Of a stretch of DNA of 64,000 nt, positions 8,604 through 15,652 are shown one piece after another (within the stretch, counting starts at the first letter, position 1; every line of letters begins with the position of its first letter). The translations under genes and the position numbers were made by a program. The notes beneath the pieces are model-generated. The model did not search any database. It was not told the DNA's origin and saw only the letters and a program-made list of their open reading frames with translations. Source of the DNA: Rheinheimera sp. (GTDB taxonomy: Bacteria > Pseudomonadota > Gammaproteobacteria > Enterobacterales > Alteromonadaceae); contig DPJG01000010.1 in assembly GCA_003543135.1 (NCBI GenBank), positions 124,001 through 188,000 of the forward strand. Direction: 5' to 3'.

Positions 8604-9422
8604 CTAAAAACTTAATAACTGCCCCTCGATATTGCTGTGAATTTGTTCCTGTGCCAGTCGTTGTTGCCAGCTTTTGCTGATGGCGGCCAGCTCACCACTT
8701 TGCTGTAACTGCTGCGCTGCCTGTTGCCAGCGTGCGACTTCACTGGCAGGGCTTTGCCGCGACATTAATAACCAAACTTCAGTTTCAAAAAAATGCAGCG
8801 CAGCCCGGTATTGCGCAGGTGCCTGCCCGGCTTCGCGCAGCAGGTATTGCATGCCCTGAGGTTCAAAAGCAATGGCATTTAACCTGCGGCTGCCAAGCCT
8901 TGCCAGATTCTGGGCATGGCTGGATGAACTTTGTAAATTGGTAAACCCCTGCGCCAGCAGCCATTCTTCCCGCACATCACCCCGCACCACCCCAATACTT
9001 TCCAGTGCTCTGGCATCATTCAGATGTTGCAGTTGTTGTGGGTCGTCCCTGTGCATATACAACACCCATTTTTTGCGCGCCAGCGGCATGATCCAGTGAT
9101 AGTTATTTTCCCGCTCCAGGGTGCGGGAAAAACCATATAACAACACATTAGGCTGACGCGATGCCGTTAATAAAGCTCTGGATTCCGGCATCAGCTGAAT
9201 ATGGCTGCGATCACCGCTGATTTTTTGTAAAGCACGCACTATATCTGTGGCATAACCTGTGAGCCTGCCATGACTGTCGAGATAACTGGAAGGCGGCTCT
9301 ACCACAGTAATGATCTGATGTGCAGCTGTGGTTTTGGCAAGATCGGCGGCTAATACAGAGTTCGGCAGCTGAACAAATAACAGCATAAGACTGCAGCATA
9401 ACGGCAAGGCAAAGTGGCACAT
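8604..9422 (-). CDS. Periplasmic substrate-binding protein, SBP_bac_3 type
   Basis: The 272 residues begin with a signal peptide (about 1-25, cleaved near VLAADL). A type-II periplasmic binding fold follows: TVVEPPSSYLDSHGRLTGYATDIVRAL (fewer than 30 residues into the mature chain) is the usual start, where the ligand pocket and first lobe begin. No permease or ATPase gene is adjacent. In Alteromonadales such orphan, polar amino-acid-like binding proteins are common and may sense rather than transport. The ligand is unknown. AAGGA is placed 8 nt before the ATG. The gene is flanked on both sides by non-coding DNA. Confidence 0.82.
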   Translation of the reverse strand: MCHFALPLCCSLMLLFVQLPNSVLAADLAKTTAAHQIITVVEPPSSYLDSHGRLTGYATDIVRALQKISGDRSHIQLMPESRALLTASRQPNVLLYGFSRTLERENNYHWIMPLARKKWVLYMHRDDPQQLQHLNDARALESIGVVRGDVREEWLLAQGFTNLQSSSSHAQNLARLGSRRLNAIAFEPQGMQYLLREAGQAPAQYRAALHFFETEVWLLMSRQSPASEVARWQQAAQQLQQSGELAAISKSWQQRLAQEQIHSNIEGQLLSF

Positions 9423-9670
9423 AAAGCAAATCCTTCTGCTTAGGGGGTGATTGCAGTTTAGTAGCGAAAAATGGAACTGGACAGGGCCGGCGCACTGGTA
9501 AGATGTCAGGGGCTTTTTTCAGTGAGTGAAAGTTTTTTTATTCTGGCTGAGTTTATAAATAAGTCCTGTGATGCCGCGCTCTGCTTTTATCCGGACAGCA
9601 CTATTGCGCAGGTATCCACTCAAGCAACGCAGCACCAGAGCGTCCGGGCTTTGCAACACACAGATATAAA

Positions 9671-9687
9671 ATTCTAAATTTTAGAAT
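9671..9687. promoter_or_regulatory. Perfect 17-bp palindrome upstream of doxX
   Basis: ATTCTAAA (9671-9678), a central T, and TTTAGAAT (9680-9687) make a perfect 8-1-8 palindrome in a long A+T-rich promoter region, 126 bp before the doxX ATG. This is the form of an operator for a dimeric regulator. The LysR gene at 12051 is the nearest candidate, but nothing in the sequence proves the link. Confidence 0.5.
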
Positions 9688-9731
9688 ATAACATCAAATT
9701 TAATCCAATTTATTAAATTAAATAAGCCATC

Positions 9732-9766
9732 TATAGTTACACCATCGACAGAACGATGACTGTCGA
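9732..9766 (+). promoter_or_regulatory. Probable doxX promoter with 7-bp inverted repeat at the start point
   Basis: TATAGT (9732-9737) is a reasonable -10 element. Just after it, TCGACAG (9745-9751) and CTGTCGA (9760-9766) form a perfect inverted repeat with an 8-bp spacer, which covers the expected +1 to +20 region. That position is typical of a repressor site, or of a 5' leader stem. The -35 element is not clear. Confidence 0.4.
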
Positions 9767-9813
9767 AAGCAAATAACGCAGTCATTTTTAACAAGTTTTA
9801 TAAGGTGGAACCC

Positions 9814-10260
9814 ATGAACAATTCAATGCTGAAAAACTTATTAACTACCGATGCCGGTTATGGCGCTTTATTGCTGCGGGTACCTGTGGGGCTTATTTTT
9901 GTCGCTCATGGTGCGCAAAAGCTGTTTGGCTGGTTTGGTGGTTATGGCCTGGAAGGTACTGGCGGCTGGATGGAAAGTATTGGTCTGGCGCCCGGTGTAT
10001 TGATGGCTTTTCTGGCCGGTGCTGCTGAGTTTTTTGGTGGTCTGGCATTGATTGCCGGTTTTTTAACCCGTCCTGCTGCTTTTGCTCTGAGTATTGCCAT
10101 GCTGGTCGCCATCTTTAGTGTGCACTTTGCCAACGGCCTGTTTATGAGCAACAACGGTTACGAGTTTGGTTTGGCCTTGCTGGCGGCCAGCGCTTCGTTG
10201 ATGTTCAGCGGCGCCGGTAAAGCTTCTTTGGATGAGTTTCTGGCCGCCAAACTGAAATAA
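9814..10260 (+). CDS. DoxX family membrane protein
   Basis: The 148-residue product has four predicted membrane helices and the DoxX signature at the N-terminus (GLIFVAHGAQKLFGWFGG, about 25-42). DoxX-type proteins are linked to oxidative and sulfur stress responses in several bacteria, but the molecular activity is not settled. ATG 9814 follows AAGGTGG; the frame extends three codons upstream to a GTG that overlaps this ribosome-binding site and is not needed. Pirin and a sulfite-exporter-type permease follow on the same strand, a grouping consistent with a redox or quinone/thiol stress unit. A 10-bp hairpin separates it from pirin. Confidence 0.9.
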   Translation: MNNSMLKNLLTTDAGYGALLLRVPVGLIFVAHGAQKLFGWFGGYGLEGTGGWMESIGLAPGVLMAFLAGAAEFFGGLALIAGFLTRPAAFALSIAMLVAIFSVHFANGLFMSNNGYEFGLALLAASASLMFSGAGKASLDEFLAAKLK

Positions 10261-10287
10261 CAGCACCACCAAATCAAAAGTTTTAAA

Positions 10288-10316
10288 GATCAGCCTGGCC
10301 GCACGTCAGGCTGATC
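10288..10316. terminator. Stem-loop between doxX and pirin
   Basis: GATCAGCCTG (10288-10297) pairs perfectly with CAGGCTGATC (10307-10316) around a 9-nt loop. There is no T-run on the plus side, so it may be a pause, processing site or weak terminator rather than a strong one. Confidence 0.4.
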
Positions 10317-10371
10317 ATGTCACTGGCCCCTCAAGGCTAACTGGCCCGGTAACAGGGCAGAGGAGTTCCTG

Positions 10372-11067
10372 ATGTTTGAAATTATTCGTGCCAATGAGCG
10401 GGGCGCCGCCCATTTTGGCTGGCTGAAGAGTAAACACACTTTTTCTTTTGGCAATTATTACAACCCGGAGCAAATGGGGTTTTCTGCCCTGAGAGTGATT
10501 AACGACGACGAAGTGGCGCCAGGAGCTGGTTTTCAAACCCATAGCCATCAGAATATGGAAATTATCAGTTATGTGTTAAGTGGCACCATAGCGCACAAAG
10601 ATTCGGCCGGAAATGAAAAAACCTTGCCGGCCGGTGAGTTTCAGCTGATGAGTGCCGGCCGTGGTATTTCCCACAGTGAATTTAATGCCAGTCACAGTGA
10701 CAAACTGAAGTTTTTGCAAATTTGGATCCAGCCAAATCAGCAAAACGGCGAACCCGGTTATCAGCAAAAGGACTTTGGCGAGGCTGTGGGCTTAACGACG
10801 GTGATCACGCCGGACGGGCGCGATGGCACTTTGCAGATCAAACAAAATGCCAGCCTGTCGCAGCTGATTTTGTTGCCACAACAGCTGCTGGCGCTGCCGG
10901 TGCAGCCTGGCAAAGCATATTATCTGCATCTTATAAACGGCGAGTTGCAGTTACTAAATCAAACTTTATTGCCAGGTGATGGCATTAAAATGCTGCAACT
11001 GACTGAGCTTGCTGTAAAAGCCGGAAGCGATCACGTGCGGGCACTGTTTTTTGAACTGCCGGCTTAA
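10372..11067 (+). CDS. Pirin family protein (YhhW-type, possible quercetin dioxygenase)
   Basis: The 231-residue bicupin has the pirin N-terminal cupin metal site, with histidines in FQTHSHQNMEIISYV (about 54-66) and RGISHSEFN (about 99-107). Start MFEIIRANERG and length match the E. coli YhhW group, which can oxidise quercetin in vitro. The physiological role of most bacterial pirins is unknown. It lies between doxX and a TauE-type permease on the same strand, and a good terminator follows it at 11097, so it may end the doxX-pirin transcript. Confidence 0.93.
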   Translation: MFEIIRANERGAAHFGWLKSKHTFSFGNYYNPEQMGFSALRVINDDEVAPGAGFQTHSHQNMEIISYVLSGTIAHKDSAGNEKTLPAGEFQLMSAGRGISHSEFNASHSDKLKFLQIWIQPNQQNGEPGYQQKDFGEAVGLTTVITPDGRDGTLQIKQNASLSQLILLPQQLLALPVQPGKAYYLHLINGELQLLNQTLLPGDGIKMLQLTELAVKAGSDHVRALFFELPA

Positions 11068-11096
11068 GGCGGGCGAAGTGCCAAACGCAGCTTATT

Positions 11097-11128
11097 AAGA
11101 CCGGTGCTGTGCGCCGGTCTTGTTGTTT
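11097..11128 (+). terminator. Rho-independent terminator after pirin
   Basis: An 11-bp stem, AAGACCGGTGC (11097-11107) with GCGCCGGTCTT (11111-11121), contains one T-G wobble and a 3-nt loop, and is followed by a T-rich stretch (GTTGTTT). It lies 30 bp after the pirin stop. Confidence 0.75.
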
Positions 11129-11233
11129 CATATTGCGGTTTAAAGATGCGGGCTTTGTGAACTTCACAACAGATCTGCATCAGTCCGTCGTTGTAGTCAA
11201 AAACACCGCAGATAAACTGCAGAGGCCGTAAAA

Positions 11234-11965
11234 ATGACGTTGGATATGGGCTTAATGCTGGCTTTAGTGGTGCTGTTATCCGGCATTTCCAAAGCGGCAT
11301 TTGCCGGTGGTTTGGGTTTATTGGCGATGCCATTGCTGCTTTTGGTGTTTGATGCCAATACAGCGCTTGGGCTTTTGTTGCCGCTGTTAATCATGCTGGA
11401 TGCCTTTACCATCCGCCGTTATTGGCAGCGTTGGAACTGGATGGTATTACGCCAGTTATTGCCGGCTGCTGCGCTCGGGGTGGCGGTGTCAGCCTTATTG
11501 CTGGGCGCTTTGTCTGCCACCCAATTGCAATGGGTGATAGGCGCTGGTTCTGTGCTTTTTGCGCTGCGCTATTTTAGCGGCCTGCAAAGTAGCGTGTTGC
11601 TTGCCAGCAAGCCTATGGGCGTGCTGATGGGTTTTATCAGTGGCGTTAGTTCTACCTTGTTACATGCCGGCGGGCCGCCGCTTGCCATGCATTTATTGGC
11701 GCGTAAACTGCCTTCTGCTGAATATATTGCCACTTCGGCGCTGTTTTTTGCGCTGCTGAATCTGTTAAAACTACCGGCTTTTATTGTGCAGCAACAACTA
11801 AACTGGACATTGCTGCTGTGGGCTTTGCCTTTTATGCCCTTGTGTTATGTCGCTATCCGGTTCGGTTATTGGTTAAAGCAGCACCTGGCGGATAAACATT
11901 TTTTACCTTTAGTGCATCTGTTATTGCTGCTGGCCGGGCTGAAGTTATTATGGCCGGCAGGTTAA
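11234..11965 (+). CDS. TauE/SafE family permease
   Basis: The 243-residue integral membrane protein has about eight helices. The two internally similar halves begin SGISKAAFAGGLGLLAMPLL and GVSSTLLHAGGPPLAMHLL, the hallmark of the TauE/SafE (DUF81) family. Members export sulfite or sulfoacetate, or move related organosulfur anions; the substrate here is not readable. AGAGG precedes the ATG. It sits between pirin and the LysR regulator, so it may be controlled by that regulator. A second, unrelated copy of this family is at 40162. Confidence 0.9.
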   Translation: MTLDMGLMLALVVLLSGISKAAFAGGLGLLAMPLLLLVFDANTALGLLLPLLIMLDAFTIRRYWQRWNWMVLRQLLPAAALGVAVSALLLGALSATQLQWVIGAGSVLFALRYFSGLQSSVLLASKPMGVLMGFISGVSSTLLHAGGPPLAMHLLARKLPSAEYIATSALFFALLNLLKLPAFIVQQQLNWTLLLWALPFMPLCYVAIRFGYWLKQHLADKHFLPLVHLLLLLAGLKLLWPAG

Positions 11966-12050
11966 AGCCAAAGCTAATGGCCGTTTAGTTTTGTCGTCGT
12001 GCAGATGCCCATTCAGCTATCAGCACCGCCAAATGATCAGGAGTAGATTG

Positions 12051-12929
12051 ATGGCACGTTCCACCATAGAACAGTGGCGCATGTTTAAAGCTGTAGCCGA
12101 GCAAGGCGGTTTTCAGCAAGCGGCCGATGTAATTTATAAAAGCCAGTCCAGCATTCACCATGCGGTGCATAAAATGGAAGAGCTGCTTGGTGTCACTTTA
12201 TTTCAGACCGAAGGACGCAAAACCCAGTTAACGGCGGCTGGCGAGCAGCTGCTGCGCCGGGTGAATTATTTGCTGGCCGAAACTGAACGCATGGAAAACG
12301 TGGCGCTGAATTTAAAAAGTGGCGTGGAGTCGAGCCTGCCGATAGCGGTCGACGAGGCTTTTCCACGTGATGTGCTGTATCAGGCGCTGGCGGCGGTTTC
12401 CAGTGAATATCCGCTGATCCGCATTGAGCTGATGGAAACCATTTTAACCGGCGCCAATGAGCTGCTAAGCCAGGGCAAAGTGGAAATTGCATTATCACCT
12501 TTTACCCTGCCAAATAATTTGAGTGAAGATATTTGTCAGGTGGAATTTATTGCTGTGGCAGGTGCCGCCCACCCGCTGAATGTGCCTGCACGCATGCTGA
12601 GCCTGGAAGAATTAAAAAGCTGCCGGCAAATAGTGCTGCGCGATTCAGCGCTGGAGCAGAAAAAAGATGTTGGCTGGCTTGGCTCCGAGCAGCGCTGGAC
12701 TGTCAGTCATGTGGGTACTTCCATTGAATTACTGCGCAAAAACTTAGGTTTTGCCTGGCTGCCGCGCACTGCAGTACAGCCTTATCTGGATGACGGCTCT
12801 TTAGTACCGCTGCAATTGCCACGCGGCAGCAGCCGCAGCAGCAGTTTTTATCTGAATTTTAATGACGCCGACACTTTGGGCCCGGTCGCCCGCTGTTTTA
12901 TTGGTCATTTAAGGTATTTATTGCCTTAA
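12051..12929 (+). CDS. LysR-family transcriptional regulator
   Basis: The 292-residue protein has an N-terminal winged helix (IEQWRMFKAVAEQGGFQQA, about 5-23, then SQSSIHHAVHKMEELLGVTLF) and a C-terminal LysR substrate-binding domain. Start ATG 12051 follows AGGAG at 9 nt; the longer reading to 11991 has no such signal. The gene follows a TauE permease in the same direction, so it may regulate the permease or the doxX-pirin genes. The inducer is unknown. Confidence 0.92.
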   Translation: MARSTIEQWRMFKAVAEQGGFQQAADVIYKSQSSIHHAVHKMEELLGVTLFQTEGRKTQLTAAGEQLLRRVNYLLAETERMENVALNLKSGVESSLPIAVDEAFPRDVLYQALAAVSSEYPLIRIELMETILTGANELLSQGKVEIALSPFTLPNNLSEDICQVEFIAVAGAAHPLNVPARMLSLEELKSCRQIVLRDSALEQKKDVGWLGSEQRWTVSHVGTSIELLRKNLGFAWLPRTAVQPYLDDGSLVPLQLPRGSSRSSSFYLNFNDADTLGPVARCFIGHLRYLLP

Positions 12930-13052
12930 ATTGATATGCGTAGTGGCAACAAGCTGTAACCGCAAAATGCCACACCAGACTGAATTGTTTGTACTTTGCG
13001 ACTGAATGTTTTATACCCAAAGCGGCACTTCAGGCAGAGGCAGGACTATTCA

Positions 13053-13622
13053 ATGGCAGATTTACAACAGGCGCTGGCAACACAGCTGGCCAATATCGAA
13101 AAACGCAGTGGCAAAACACTGGCTGAGCTTGCGGTTATTATTCAGCAAAGTGGTTTGCAAAAACACAGTGAGCTGGTGGCCATGCTCAAAACCGAACTTG
13201 GTATGGGCCATGGTGATGCCAATACACTGGTGCACACAGTGCGTCAGTCGGATGGCCAGTCAGCTGCGGCAACGCTGAGCGACACACAGGTGCTGGATGC
13301 TTTATATACCGGCGCTAAAGCGGCGCTTAGACCTATTCACGACCAATTACTCGAAGCTCTTCGCCAATTTGGCGATTTTGAGGCGGCAGCGAAAAAAGCT
13401 TATGTCAGCTATCGGCGCAAAAAACAATTTGCCATGATAGGACCTGCCACTAACACTCAGCTGGAAATAGGGCTGAATATTAAAGAATTACCTGAAAATC
13501 CGCGGTTAAAGGCGTTGCCGGCCGGGCAAATGTGTAATTTTAAACTGCGCTTAAGCACAGTGGCTGAAGTGGATGCTGAGCTGATAGGCTGGTTAAAAGC
13601 GGCTTATCAGGCCGCAGCTTAA
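13053..13622 (+). CDS. DUF4287 / DUF5655 domain protein
   Basis: The 189-residue cytoplasmic protein has two parts. DUF4287 is at the N-terminus (about 1-55, TQLANIEKRSGKTLAEL then LGMGHGDANTLVH). DUF5655 is at the C-terminus (about 85-185, AYVSYRRKKQFAMIGPA then LEIGLNI). DUF5655 resembles small proteins proposed to act on or bind nucleic acids or cofactors, but no activity is established. Start ATG 13053 is chosen by the family alignment; the longer frame to 12996 has no support. A very strong bidirectional terminator follows. Confidence 0.88.
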   Translation: MADLQQALATQLANIEKRSGKTLAELAVIIQQSGLQKHSELVAMLKTELGMGHGDANTLVHTVRQSDGQSAAATLSDTQVLDALYTGAKAALRPIHDQLLEALRQFGDFEAAAKKAYVSYRRKKQFAMIGPATNTQLEIGLNIKELPENPRLKALPAGQMCNFKLRLSTVAEVDAELIGWLKAAYQAAA

Positions 13623-13650
13623 GCTACGGTTCGCAGTATCAGCAACTACC

Positions 13651-13686
13651 AAACAAGAAGGGAGCCCATAGGCTCCCTTCTTGTTT
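13651..13686. terminator. Bidirectional terminator, perfect 16-bp stem
   Basis: AAACAAGAAGGGAGCC (13651-13666) and its exact complement (13671-13686) enclose the loop CATA. Convergent genes end on both sides (13622 plus, 13763 minus), so this structure can terminate both transcripts. Confidence 0.92.
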
Positions 13687-13762
13687 AAACTGCACTTATT
13701 GCGCGCGCAGCACGCCTGGCTGCTCAGCGCCAGGCGACTGCTTTGGCGTTGGTATTTTAGTG

Positions 13763-14488
13763 TTACATCCAGCGGTCTTTACGACGACGGTTTGGCACAA
13801 ATACCGGCAAAATTAAGCCAAGTAATAAACCTGCGGCCAGAATGCCACCGCCTATTACCATTTTATTTTGTGCCAATTCCGGGTTTTGTTCAGCCAGTTG
13901 CCGGGTCAGCGCTGCTGTGGTTTGTTTGGCCAGCTCTGCTTCCTTGATGGCCTGATCGCGCGCTGCTTCAGCCGCGCTCAGCGCAGTTTGCATGCCGCTG
14001 CGTTCCTGTTCAAACTGCGCCACCATCATTTCCTGCTGACGCAGCTGCTGTTTTAAACTTTCCAGATCAGACTTGGGGCTGGCGCTGTAGGTAATATATT
14101 CACCACTGAGCCAGCCTTCGGTGCCGGCATCATCGCGAATTTTAATAAAACCATTGGCTGGGTTCTGGCCGATATAAGTGACATGTTCACCGGCACGCAC
14201 TGTCGAAATAGTCCGGTATTCGTTGCCCGGGCCAGAACGTACCGGCGTGCTTAAAGTGTCGATAATAAAAGCAGGTTTTTCATTGCTGGGTTTGGCCGCT
14301 GTTTGGGCTTCAGTGCTGACTGGTTGCGGATTATTCACGTCAACCCTGGTTTCTGTGCTTTTTTCAGCGGTGTTTTCAGTGGCTGTTGGCGCCGCGACTT
14401 CGGGAGTTTGTGTGGTTTGTTGTGATAACACCACTGGGCTCAGTGTCAGGGCAGCACCCAATAACATAAAACGGCATAAATCAGACAT
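13763..14488 (-). CDS. ygiM: SH3b-domain membrane protein of the YgiM/TIGR04211 family
   Basis: The 242-residue protein has a signal peptide (about 1-25), a low-complexity Thr/Glu/Pro stretch (about 25-75) and a bacterial SH3 domain (VRSGPGNEYRTISTVRAGE to EGWLSGEYI, about 84-135). A coiled coil (about 140-210) and a C-terminal membrane helix (GGGILAAGLLLGLILPVFV) with a basic tail follow. It is divergent from ygiF and glnE, the E. coli neighbourhood. The function in E. coli is unknown; a cell-envelope scaffold is likely. ATG 14488 is preferred over an upstream TTG at 14518. Confidence 0.9.
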   Translation of the reverse strand: MSDLCRFMLLGAALTLSPVVLSQQTTQTPEVAAPTATENTAEKSTETRVDVNNPQPVSTEAQTAAKPSNEKPAFIIDTLSTPVRSGPGNEYRTISTVRAGEHVTYIGQNPANGFIKIRDDAGTEGWLSGEYITYSASPKSDLESLKQQLRQQEMMVAQFEQERSGMQTALSAAEAARDQAIKEAELAKQTTAALTRQLAEQNPELAQNKMVIGGGILAAGLLLGLILPVFVPNRRRKDRWM

Positions 14489-14635
14489 AAATTGTTCACA
14501 TCCAGCATCAGACAGCAATAATGCCTTGGATCATAGGGAGTTGTTAACGGCTTGACAAGCAAAAACACTTGCTGGCTCAGGGCTTATATCCTATGTTGCC
14601 GACATCAAGCAAAGCCAGAACAGAAAGAGCAGCAG

Positions 14636-15652
14636 ATGAGTATCGAAGTGGAATTAAAGTTATGGCTGACTGAAGCCATGTCGCCATCTTTGTTGGCCAG
14701 AATTCAGCAAAGCTGGCAGCAACTGGCGGTCAAAGTGGAATTAGCGGAGCCTGCCCAATTACTCAATGCCTATTTTGAAACCCCGGATCAGTGGTTTCGC
14801 CGGCACGACAGTGGCCTGCGCAGCCGATTAAAAAAAGGCCGTTTTGAACAAACCATCAAGCTGGCCGGCCAGCAGCAAGGCGCGGCCCATATCAGGCCTG
14901 AATATAATGTGCCTTGTGACTCAGTGTTGCCGAAGTTATCGGCTTTTCCGGCCCATATCTGGCCCGAAGGTACAGCTGTGGATGTGTTGCAGCAGCAATT
15001 ACAGGAAATGTTCCGCACCGATTTTATCCGCCATAGTGCACTGTTGACACTGGCAGATGGCACTGTGCTGGAAGCGGTGCTGGATCAGGGCGAGGTTATT
15101 GCCGGCACCAGCACTCAGCCCATTCTGGAAATGGAGCTGGAGCTGGTCAGCGGTGATGCCCGGCAGCTGTTTTGGCTTGCCCGGTTGCTTTGCCAGCAGT
15201 TGCCACTGACGCTTGGGTTTCAGTCCAAAGCTGAACGGGGTTATCTGCTGGCACAACAACAGGTGCTGAGCTGGCAGCAAAGTGGCCCTGAGCAGCCACT
15301 GAGCGCCCAGTTGCGTGCCTTGTTGCAAAATTTATGGTTGCAGCAACAAAGCCACGCGCTGCCATCTGAGCTGGCCGCTTCTTTTGTGGTAAGGCTCAAG
15401 CAACAATGGCAGGACTTGCAGCAGGCTTTAGCGCAGCAACAAGCGCAGTCGGCGACGCTTCAGGCTTTGCTGGCCGAAGCAAAGGCAATAGCGGCAGAGC
15501 CCGGCACCGGCATGACCTTATGGTTATTGGATTTGTCCGAATTGTTGTTACAACTGCCGGCAGACTCCAAAACGCACAGCACACAAGTTTCTGACGAAAA
15601 GAGTACTGACAAAAAGAGTACTGACAACAAAAGTTCTGAGGAGCAGCAATGA
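14636..15652 (+). CDS. ygiF: CYTH-domain inorganic triphosphatase (YgiF-like) with shortened C-terminus
   Basis: ATG 14636 begins MSIEVELKLWL, the conserved ExExK start of CYTH enzymes, which hydrolyse tripolyphosphate with divalent metal. The CYTH domain covers about residues 1-200. In E. coli YgiF (433 aa) a CHAD domain of about 200 residues follows. Here only about 135 residues remain (338 aa in total). They are Gln-rich and end in a Ser/Thr/Lys tail (KSTDKKSTDNKSSEEQQ), so the CHAD part looks eroded or lost. It overlaps glnE by 4 bp (ATGA), indicating translational coupling in a ygiF-glnE operon as in E. coli. Confidence 0.92.
   Translation: MSIEVELKLWLTEAMSPSLLARIQQSWQQLAVKVELAEPAQLLNAYFETPDQWFRRHDSGLRSRLKKGRFEQTIKLAGQQQGAAHIRPEYNVPCDSVLPKLSAFPAHIWPEGTAVDVLQQQLQEMFRTDFIRHSALLTLADGTVLEAVLDQGEVIAGTSTQPILEMELELVSGDARQLFWLARLLCQQLPLTLGFQSKAERGYLLAQQQVLSWQQSGPEQPLSAQLRALLQNLWLQQQSHALPSELAASFVVRLKQQWQDLQQALAQQQAQSATLQALLAEAKAIAAEPGTGMTLWLLDLSELLLQLPADSKTHSTQVSDEKSTDKKSTDNKSSEEQQ

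Noticed and set aside
9471-9677. Possible 68-residue protein upstream of doxX
   Set aside because: No clear start signal or domain; it overlaps the promoter region with the 17-bp palindrome.
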